Of a stretch of DNA of 7,765 nucleotides, positions 1 through 4,220 are shown piece by piece (the first letter of the stretch is position 1; every line of letters starts with the position of its first letter). The DNA comes from an uncultured Alistipes sp. (GTDB lineage Bacteria > Bacteroidota > Bacteroidia > Bacteroidales > Rikenellaceae), in the NCBI GenBank assembly GCA_910587675.1, contig CAJUMU010000042.1, forward strand, positions 1 to 7,765, in the 5' to 3' direction. The notes beneath the pieces are model-generated. The model was not told where the DNA came from. It searched no databases and saw nothing but the letters and a program-made list of their open reading frames with translations. The position numbers and the translations under genes were made by a program.

Positions 1-166
1 CGGAGAACGTTTTCGATAAGCCGAGTGCAGAGCCGAACTTGTTCGAGCTATGCCGAGGCGAGAAAACGTCTGCGAAGCGAACTTTTGATCCTCAAAAATG
101 CGAAGCATCCGATTTAGCGAAGTCGCAAGACCAACCCCGAAATCGTTTCACCGCGGCGGCTTTTCG

Positions 167-194
167 GTTACCTTTTGGCCGCGCAAAAGGTAAC
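167..194. repeat. 11-bp perfect hairpin, ACCTTTTG core
   Basis: GTTACCTTTTG (167-177) pairs perfectly with CAAAAGGTAAC (184-194) around a 6-nt GC loop (GCCGCG). No T-run follows on the plus strand (ATATATTTTAGG), so it is not a clean terminator. A second hairpin with the same ACCTTTTG/CAAAAGGT core lies at 323-348, and the pair brackets the 208-306 repeat. Confidence 0.75.
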
Positions 195-207
195 ATATAT
201 TTTAGGT

Positions 208-306
208 ATTCGGGTCGCGGCCTGCGGAGAGACCGCGTGAATGAGCTGTGCGAATAGCGGGCCTCCGCTGGGGCGAGGCTGCGGCCCGCGCGATTCGCAG
301 AACCGC
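208..306 (+). repeat. Palindromic ~100-bp dispersed repeat, left copy
   Basis: This stretch aligns nearly end to end with the reverse complement of 7454-7549. Identical blocks include ATTCGGG at the start, AATAGCGGGCCTCCGC (253-268), CGAGGCTGCGGCCCGCGCG (274-292) and AACCGC at the end. The central part is itself self-complementary (GCGGGCC...GGCCCGC), so transcripts would fold strongly. Two inverted copies about 7 kb apart in gene-free DNA suggest a dispersed intergenic element of the REP/MITE-like kind. No coding capacity or transposase is visible. Confidence 0.75.
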
Positions 307-322
307 ATTTCTTTTTTTCTAT

Positions 323-348
323 GCAACCTTTTGACACCAAAAGGTTGC
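323..348. repeat. 11-bp perfect hairpin, ACCTTTTG core, second copy
   Basis: GCAACCTTTTG (323-333) and CAAAAGGTTGC (338-348) form a perfect stem with a 4-nt ACAC loop. It shares the inner eight base pairs with the hairpin at 167-194 but has a different base (GCA/TGC rather than GTT/AAC). A run of seven T (312-318) lies just upstream. On the minus strand this would place a T-rich stretch on the wrong side for termination (it reads as A), so a terminator role is unlikely in either direction. Confidence 0.75.
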
Positions 349-395
349 GCCAAAATCCGCCGCAAGTGTTTTCGTCGTAAAAAAAATCCCCGAAA

Positions 396-426
396 AATGC
401 GGGGGGGGGAATTTTTGCTATATTTG
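396..426 (+). promoter_or_regulatory. Candidate promoter of first lipoprotein gene
   Basis: TATATTTG (419-426) matches the Bacteroidota -7 consensus TAnnTTTG. The -33 region is poor: only AATG (396-399) sits at about the right distance (19 nt). The intervening spacer contains nine consecutive G (401-409). Transcription would begin around 430, giving a leader of roughly 90 nt before the ATG at 520. The good -7 box supports the call; the weak -33 box lowers it. Confidence 0.45.
401..409 (+). repeat. 9-G homopolymer in promoter spacer
   Basis: Nine uninterrupted G follow a C at 400 and precede AATTTTTGC. The tract lies between the expected -33 position and the TATATTTG -7 box of the lipoprotein gene at 520. 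G tracts of this length are prone to slipped-strand length change, which would alter promoter spacing. Confidence 0.6.
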
Positions 427-519
427 TACCGAAACTCCATCGGTTGCCGCGCAGCCGACGAAGAGAAACCGTTTGTTTGAACCGCGATCGCCGCGAGGCG
501 TCGCAAAAGATTTTTTCCG

Positions 520-1233
520 ATGAAAACCGCATTTCCGTTCGCAGCCGCTTTGCTGCTCTTCACCGCCGTCGCCTGCTCCAAGGACGACGCGGCCGTCGAT
601 CCCGAAGGGACCGTCTCGCTCAACATGTTGAATTACGAAAACGGCGGCACCCAGCTCGGCAACATGAATCTCCGCATCGACAGCTCCGACAACTTCTCGT
701 GCGTGAATTGCAAGATCGCCGAAATGGGTCCCGTGAGCGGACTCTCGGCCATCGACCGCCACATATTCACCAATCTCGCGTCGAGCGCGGCTGTGAAGGA
801 GGGTTACGGATATGCCGTCTACCGAGACGACGACATCGTGGAATTCCCCTCGGGCACGAAGGCTATGCTGGCCGACGCGGTCTACTACCGCATGAGAGTC
901 GAATCGCGTCTTACCGACAGCGAGACGCACGAGTCGATGGGCGCGCATGTGAAATACATCGCCACCCGCGCCGAGCGATACTCGTTGCCTATGCCCGGCG
1001 CGAACGAATACGACATGAGCAGCTCGTACCAATACTGGGTTACGGGACTGCCTCTCGACAAGATCGACGAGATGTTCATCGATCAGCCTCTGAACATCGA
1101 GCAGATCGGCACGCCCGAGGGCGAGATGGTGCTCATCTCACGTCCGAATTACGGCGACGCCTCGGGTTATTACCGCCTCTACTTTCGCCAAAAGGACGTC
1201 TGGTCGTATGTGACCATCAAAATATTGTGGTAG
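520..1233 (+). CDS. Lipoprotein of unknown function, probably surface-exposed
   Basis: 237 aa. The N-terminus is a typical lipoprotein signal: MKT, a hydrophobic stretch to about residue 17, then lipobox AVAC with Cys19 as the lipid-modified residue. Cys19 is followed by SKDD, resembling the acidic export signal that sends Bacteroidota lipoproteins to the cell surface (family knowledge; localisation is inferred). The mature part begins near 'EGTVSLNMLNYENGG' and has a CxxC pair (Cys61, Cys64) in 'SCVNCKIAEMG'. The rest looks beta-rich and soluble, ending in an aromatic/hydrophobic strand (VTIKILW). It may belong to one of the small Bacteroides lipoprotein DUF families; DUF5036 comes to mind, but I cannot confirm it. 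The ATG at 520 is chosen because it starts the signal peptide directly. The gene stands alone, with its own promoter-like site and a terminator at 1264-1303. Confidence 0.85.
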   Translation: MKTAFPFAAALLLFTAVACSKDDAAVDPEGTVSLNMLNYENGGTQLGNMNLRIDSSDNFSCVNCKIAEMGPVSGLSAIDRHIFTNLASSAAVKEGYGYAVYRDDDIVEFPSGTKAMLADAVYYRMRVESRLTDSETHESMGAHVKYIATRAERYSLPMPGANEYDMSSSYQYWVTGLPLDKIDEMFIDQPLNIEQIGTPEGEMVLISRPNYGDASGYYRLYFRQKDVWSYVTIKILW

Positions 1234-1263
1234 GGATTCGTGGCTACAGCTCTCGCTCTTTCG

Positions 1264-1303
1264 GCAGGTCGGAATAGATTTGAATATTCCGACCTGCTGT
1301 TTT
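1264..1303 (+). terminator. Intrinsic terminator of first lipoprotein gene
   Basis: GCAGGTCGGAATA (1264-1276) pairs perfectly over 13 bp with TATTCCGACCTGC (1285-1297) around an 8-nt loop GATTTGAA. A T-rich tail TGTTTT follows (1298-1303). It lies 30 nt after the stop codon. The loop and tail double as promoter elements of the next gene. Confidence 0.75.
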
Positions 1304-1310
1304 ATCTTTG
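1279..1310 (+). promoter_or_regulatory. Promoter of nitroreductase-like gene
   Basis: TTTG (1279-1282) and TATCTTTG (1303-1310) are separated by 20 nt, a full match to the Bacteroidota TTTG/TAnnTTTG promoter. The expected start of transcription is near 1315, about 40 nt before the ATG at 1355. The -33 box lies in the loop of the upstream terminator and the -7 box lies in its T-rich tail. Confidence 0.75.
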
Positions 1311-1354
1311 CGATACGAACGCCGCGCGAGCGGCCGAAACAATACCGAAACGAT

Positions 1355-1891
1355 ATGGCAGACGACTATTTGGGACGGAAGATGGAGGATCATTTGTCGC
1401 GTGGCGGAGCGGGAACGGCTCCGAGAAGACCCGCCGCGACGCTTAAGACGTTGCTTGCGAAGAACCGCGAGTGTCGCGACTACGATCCCGCGTTCGCCGT
1501 GGGCGACGACAGGTTGAGACGCATCATAGCGGCGGGAGAGGCGGTCGGCGCGGGTCGTTCGGCGGCCGAGGCGTCGAGGTTCTCGTTCCACGCCGTGTCG
1601 GAGAGGGACGAGGCGGCCAAAGTGGCGAGGCATATCGCCCGCGATACGTTTGCGACGCCGCCCGAAGCGTTCATCGCGGTTTGCGGCGCAGCCGAGGAGA
1701 GTCGTTCGACGTATATCGATCTCGGGGCGGCGGCGCAGAGCATGCTGCTTCAGGCCGTCGAGATGGGTTTGAACGGTATGCGCATTGAAAATTTCGACCG
1801 CGAAGCCGTCGCGGCCGCACTCGATCTCGAATACGAACCCTTATTGATTCTGGCCGTGGGCCGCAGCGCCGAGCGAGCGGCTACCGCATAG
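1355..1891 (+). CDS. Nitroreductase family protein, short form
   Basis: 178 aa from the ATG at 1355. An in-frame ATG at 1280 is rejected because the promoter -7 box lies downstream of it. The N-terminus (DDYLGRKMEDHL) resembles Bacteroidales proteins annotated as nitroreductases. The FMN phosphate-contact region appears as NRECRDYD (37-44), and the C-terminal half has the family's conserved run DLGAAAQSMLLQAVEMGLNG (122-141) followed by EPLLILAVG (161-169). Family members are FMN-dependent cytoplasmic oxidoreductases using NAD(P)H; the physiological substrate cannot be read from sequence. One oddity is that the usual S-A-x-N-x-Q flavin motif before 'RF' is replaced by GRSAAEASRF (67-76), lacking the Asn and Gln. 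Activity may therefore differ or be lost. The gene is monocistronic, and its end overlaps the convergent phosphatase gene by 11 bp. Confidence 0.85.
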   Translation: MADDYLGRKMEDHLSRGGAGTAPRRPAATLKTLLAKNRECRDYDPAFAVGDDRLRRIIAAGEAVGAGRSAAEASRFSFHAVSERDEAAKVARHIARDTFATPPEAFIAVCGAAEESRSTYIDLGAAAQSMLLQAVEMGLNGMRIENFDREAVAAALDLEYEPLLILAVGRSAERAATA

Positions 1892-2543
1892 AAGCGATGA
1901 CCTTCAGCAGCTCGTCGGGGGTGTCGACGATGTAGTCGGCGCGATTCTCCTCCAGCTCGGCGCGGTCGCGGAAACCCCAGCTCACGCCTATCGATCCTAT
2001 CCCCGCGTTGTGCGCCGTCTGCATGTCGACGGCCGAGTCGCCCACCATCACGCATCTGTCGCGCGCGACGCCCGCCGCGGCTATTATGGGGTCGATCATC
2101 GCAGTGTCGGGTTTCAGAGGCACCCCGTCGCGGTTGCCGCGCACGGCGACGAACTCTATGCGCGGGAAATATTCGCGTATCAGCTTCTCGGTGCCCGCCT
2201 GAAACTTGTTCGACGCCACGGCGAGCTTCACCCCGCTGCGATAGAGCGTCTCCACCGCCTGCGGGATGCCCTCGTAGGGGCGCGTCTCGATGTCTATGTG
2301 GTCGATGTAGTGCTCCAGAAAATCCTTGCGGGCGGCTTTGACGTACTCCGCCGTGCGCAGCTCCTCGGGCAGGGCGCGCTCCACGAGCCGCATTATTCCG
2401 TTGCCGACGAAACGGCAATAGTCGTCGTAACCGTGTTGCGGCAGGTCGCGCAAGCGGAGCATGTGGTTGCAGCTCACGGCCAGATCGCCTATCGTGTCGA
2501 GCAGCGTGCCGTCGAGGTCGAAGATGACGAGTTCGGGTTTCAT
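1881..2543 (-). CDS. HAD-superfamily phosphatase, phosphoglycolate phosphatase-like
   Basis: 220 aa with all four HAD motifs. Motif I is FDLDGTLLDT with nucleophile Asp9 and acid/base Asp11. A helical C1-type cap spans roughly residues 17-95. Motif II is Ser111 in AVASNK, motif III is Lys144 in PLKPD, and motif IV is VGDSAVD with Asp169 and Asp173 binding Mg2+. Length and cap type fit the Gph/PGMB-like group that dephosphorylates small phospho-metabolites such as 2-phosphoglycolate. The real substrate is uncertain, so I give no gene symbol. The start codon lies 4 nt after the prfA stop codon, so the two are almost certainly co-transcribed. No terminator is visible at its end; the gene runs 11 bp into the convergent nitroreductase-like gene. 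Confidence 0.88.
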   Translation of the reverse strand: MKPELVIFDLDGTLLDTIGDLAVSCNHMLRLRDLPQHGYDDYCRFVGNGIMRLVERALPEELRTAEYVKAARKDFLEHYIDHIDIETRPYEGIPQAVETLYRSGVKLAVASNKFQAGTEKLIREYFPRIEFVAVRGNRDGVPLKPDTAMIDPIIAAAGVARDRCVMVGDSAVDMQTAHNAGIGSIGVSWGFRDRAELEENRADYIVDTPDELLKVIASMR

Positions 2544-2547
2544 GCCT

Positions 2548-3633
2548 TTACAATTCGCTCTCCTTGAGACGTTCGGCGTTCTCGGCCACGATCAGGTGGT
2601 CGATGCAGTCCTGAATGTCGCCGTCCATGAAGGCCGAGAGATTATATATGGTGTAGTTGATGCGGTGGTCGGTGATTCGGCCCTGCGGATAGTTGTAGGT
2701 GCGGATCTTGGCCGAGCGGTCGCCCGTCGACACCATCGTCTTGCGCTTGGACGCTATCTCGTCCAGATACTTCGAGTATTCGAGGTTGAACACGCGCGTG
2801 CGCAACTCCTCGAAAGCCTTGTCGAAGTTCTTCAACTGCGATTTCTGGTCCTGACACTGCACCACTATGCCCGTGGGGATGTGGGTGAGTCGTATGGCCG
2901 AATAGGTGGTGTTGACCGACTGTCCGCCCGGGCCCGAGGCGCAGAAGATATCCTTGCGGATGTCGTTCATCGAGATCTCGATGTCGAACTCCTCGGCTTC
3001 GGGGAGCACGGCCACCGAAGCGGCCGACGTGTGGACGCGGCCCTGCGTCTCGGTCTGCGGCACGCGCTGCACGCGGTGCACGCCCGACTCGTATTTCAGG
3101 GTGCCGTAAACGCTTTGTCCCGAGACTTTGAGCACGACCTCCTTGTAACCGCCCGCGGCGCCGTCGGAGAACGAGGTGATCTCGTAACGCCACCCCTTCG
3201 ACTCGATGTATTTGGTGTACATGCGCAGCAGGTCGCCGGCGAAGATGGCGGCCTCGTCGCCGCCCGTGCCTCCGCGGATCTCCAGAATGGCATTCTTCTC
3301 GTCCTGCGGATCCTTGGGGATGAGGAGCAGCTTTATATCCTCCTCCATCTTCTCCAGCGCGGGTTCCAGCTCGGCGATCTCCATGCGGGCCATCTCGCGC
3401 ATCTCCTCGTCCTTGTCGTTCGCCAGCACGTCCTTCGCCTCGGCCAGATTGGCCAGCGCGGTGCGGTAACGCTCCGAGGTCTCGATTATGGGCTCCAGCT
3501 CCTTGTACTCCTTGGTGAGCTGCACGAACTGTTTCACGTCGGCTATGACCTCGGGGTCGGTGAGTTTCTGTCCCGTCTCCTCGTACTTGAGCTTCAGTCC
3601 GTCGAGGCGCGTAAGTATCGAATTATCTGCCAT
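2548..3633 (-). CDS. prfA: Peptide chain release factor 1
   Basis: 361 aa, the normal length for RF1. It recognises UAA and UAG in the ribosomal A site and triggers release of the finished peptide. The helical N-terminal domain covers roughly residues 1-100, followed by the conserved EIRGGTGGDEAAIFAGDL stretch (118-135). The stop-codon recognition loop is RVPQTETQGR, with the PxT tripeptide as Pro192-Gln193-Thr194 (PxT marks RF1; RF2 has SPF). The catalytic GGQ is Gly236-Gly237-Gln238 in SGPGGQSVNTT; this Gln is normally methylated by PrmC in other bacteria. I place the start at the ATG at 3633 (MADNSILTRL). The frame stays open upstream, but that stretch contains the promoter and is unlike RF1. 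It is first gene of a two-gene operon with the phosphatase. Confidence 0.97.
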   Translation of the reverse strand: MADNSILTRLDGLKLKYEETGQKLTDPEVIADVKQFVQLTKEYKELEPIIETSERYRTALANLAEAKDVLANDKDEEMREMARMEIAELEPALEKMEEDIKLLLIPKDPQDEKNAILEIRGGTGGDEAAIFAGDLLRMYTKYIESKGWRYEITSFSDGAAGGYKEVVLKVSGQSVYGTLKYESGVHRVQRVPQTETQGRVHTSAASVAVLPEAEEFDIEISMNDIRKDIFCASGPGGQSVNTTYSAIRLTHIPTGIVVQCQDQKSQLKNFDKAFEELRTRVFNLEYSKYLDEIASKRKTMVSTGDRSAKIRTYNYPQGRITDHRINYTIYNLSAFMDGDIQDCIDHLIVAENAERLKESEL

Positions 3634-3653
3634 ACTGTTTGGTTTTTGAGAGG

Positions 3654-3684
3654 CAAAGATAGCAATAAGCAAGGGTAAAAGCAA
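3654..3684 (-). promoter_or_regulatory. Promoter of prfA operon
   Basis: Read on the minus strand, TTG (3684-3682) and TATCTTTG (3661-3654) are separated by exactly 20 nt, matching the Bacteroidota promoter pattern. Transcription would begin near 3649, leaving a short leader of about 15 nt before the prfA ATG. The same -7 octamer is used by the two other clear promoters in the window. Confidence 0.75.
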
Positions 3685-3692
3685 GTTTACCC
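3673..3692. promoter_or_regulatory. Inverted repeat enclosing prfA -33 box
   Basis: GGGTAAA (3673-3679) and TTTACCC (3686-3692) form a perfect 7-bp inverted repeat around a 6-nt spacer that contains the -33 TTG of the prfA promoter. It could be a regulator site or a weak transcript end for the upstream XRE gene. No good T-run follows on the minus strand, so termination is less likely. Confidence 0.4.
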
Positions 3693-3809
3693 GCATTTTG
3701 CCGAGCGAAGAATCTGTGGCGCAGCTGAAAATACGATTGAGTCGAGCGCAAAAACGAATTTTATTCGCTGTTTCGCCTGATAAACTTAAAAAAGCGGAAA
3801 TATCCCCGT

Positions 3810-4028
3810 CTATTCGAAAAGTCGGCCGATTGCGACGTCGAGGGCGTTGCAGATGATGCACAGTGTCTTGATCGTGGGGTTGGAACGCCCCGCTTCGAGG
3901 CGGCTCAGATTCGACCGTTCCATGTCGCAACGGTAGGCCAACTCCTGCACCGTAAGTTTGCGATCCTTTCTCAACTGCTTTATTTTTAGTGCTATCCGCT
4001 TGATTTCATCGTTGTAGTCTATTTGCAT
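3810..4028 (-). CDS. Small XRE-family helix-turn-helix regulator
   Basis: 72 aa, essentially a lone Cro/C1-type DNA-binding domain. Helices can be laid out as residues 5-21 (NDEIKRIALKIKQLRKD), 26-34 (TVQELAYRC), the recognition helix about 37-46 (ERSNLSRLEAG region) and 52-63 (TIKTLCIICNAL), ending LDVAIGRLFE. There is no sensor, protease or toxin domain. Similar short proteins are common in Bacteroidales. It is not paired with a second small ORF, so a toxin-antitoxin role is unsupported. The gene is divergent from the collagen-like lipoprotein, and the 192-bp gap contains a 16-bp perfect palindrome, which suggests the protein controls that gene and perhaps itself (inference). Its own promoter is unclear: AATATTTG (minus, 4067-4060) is one base off the -7 consensus and lacks a visible -33 box. 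Confidence 0.9.
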   Translation of the reverse strand: MQIDYNDEIKRIALKIKQLRKDRKLTVQELAYRCDMERSNLSRLEAGRSNPTIKTLCIICNALDVAIGRLFE

Positions 4029-4050
4029 GGTTAATTTTTTTTGTGAAAAT

Positions 4051-4081
4051 TTTGCGGTGCAAATATTTCTACATATCTTTG
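4051..4081 (+). promoter_or_regulatory. Promoter of collagen-like lipoprotein gene
   Basis: TTTG (4051-4054) and TATCTTTG (4074-4081) are separated by 19 nt, a full match to the Bacteroidota promoter consensus. Transcription should begin around 4086-4090, giving a leader of about 130 nt before the ATG at 4221. The region also contains the weak minus-strand -7 candidate for the XRE gene, so the two promoters would overlap. Confidence 0.78.
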
Positions 4082-4089
4082 CATCATGC

Positions 4090-4105
4090 GTATCATAAAT
4101 GATAC
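4090..4105. promoter_or_regulatory. 16-bp perfect palindrome, candidate XRE operator
   Basis: GTATCAT (4090-4096) and ATGATAC (4099-4105) form a perfect inverted repeat with a 2-bp AA spacer, the size expected for a dimeric XRE regulator. It begins 8 bp after the -7 box, right at the expected transcription start of the lipoprotein gene, where a bound repressor would block initiation. A further ATCAT half-site sits 9 bp upstream (4083-4087). That the neighbouring regulator binds here is inferred from position and symmetry only. Confidence 0.55.
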
Positions 4106-4125
4106 ATTTAAAGCGGAGCGAGAAA

Positions 4126-4170
4126 ATGCGTAAACATTACATAGTGAGGCGATTTTGCAGCGACATATAA
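4126..4170 (+). CDS. Possible 14-codon leader ORF
   Basis: ATG at 4126 opens MRKHYIVRRFCSDI and stops with TAA at 4168-4170, within the leader of the large lipoprotein mRNA. A GGAG (4115-4118) sits 7 nt upstream, a Shine-Dalgarno-like spacing that is unusual for this phylum. There is no clear codon run or hairpin of the attenuation type, and an ORF this short arises easily by chance. Confidence 0.15.
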   Translation: MRKHYIVRRFCSDI

Positions 4171-4220
4171 TATAAAGGTACATTACTTTTTACATTAACA
4201 ACTTTTTCAATTTTATCACA

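Larger units (their letters stand above)
1..519. other. Gene-free, hairpin-rich intergenic tract
   Basis: No reading frame here is convincing. The open frames on both strands are rich in Arg, Ser and Cys, overlap each other, match no family I recognise and run across obvious inverted repeats. The tract holds a small hairpin at 31-49 (CGAAC-tt-GTTCG extended by AGC/GCT with one bulged base), two 11-bp hairpins sharing an ACCTTTTG/CAAAAGGT core (167-194 and 323-348), a ~100-bp palindromic repeat copy (208-306), a 9-G run (401-409) and a promoter-like box just before the first lipoprotein gene. The first ~120 bases could be the tail of a repeat unit that extends beyond the window. I see no recognisable gene end there. 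Confidence 0.65.

Noticed and set aside
39..257. A 72-codon open frame at the left end
   Set aside because: It crosses two hairpins and part of the dispersed repeat, and its composition looks like translated repeat DNA.
444..1277. A 277-codon open frame overlapping the first lipoprotein gene in another frame
   Set aside because: The translation is extremely Arg-rich and low in structure, while the other frame has a signal peptide and lipobox.
1280..1354. Earlier start for the nitroreductase-like gene at 1280
   Set aside because: That ATG lies inside the terminator loop/stem and upstream of the -7 box, so it would not be on the mRNA from the predicted promoter. The extra residues are not family-like.
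2461..3678. A 405-codon open frame on the plus strand across prfA
   Set aside because: It is the antisense shadow of prfA and part of the phosphatase gene, which have definitive catalytic motifs. The His/Leu/Val-rich translation matches no family I know.
3634..3930. N-terminal extension of release factor 1 to an upstream ATG
   Set aside because: It would add 99 residues unlike any RF1, overlap the XRE gene and contain the prfA promoter. The ATG at 3633 gives the family's standard length.
3810..4028. The XRE protein as an antitoxin of a toxin-antitoxin pair
   Set aside because: No small partner gene is adjacent. The upstream neighbour is a large lipoprotein and the downstream neighbour is prfA.
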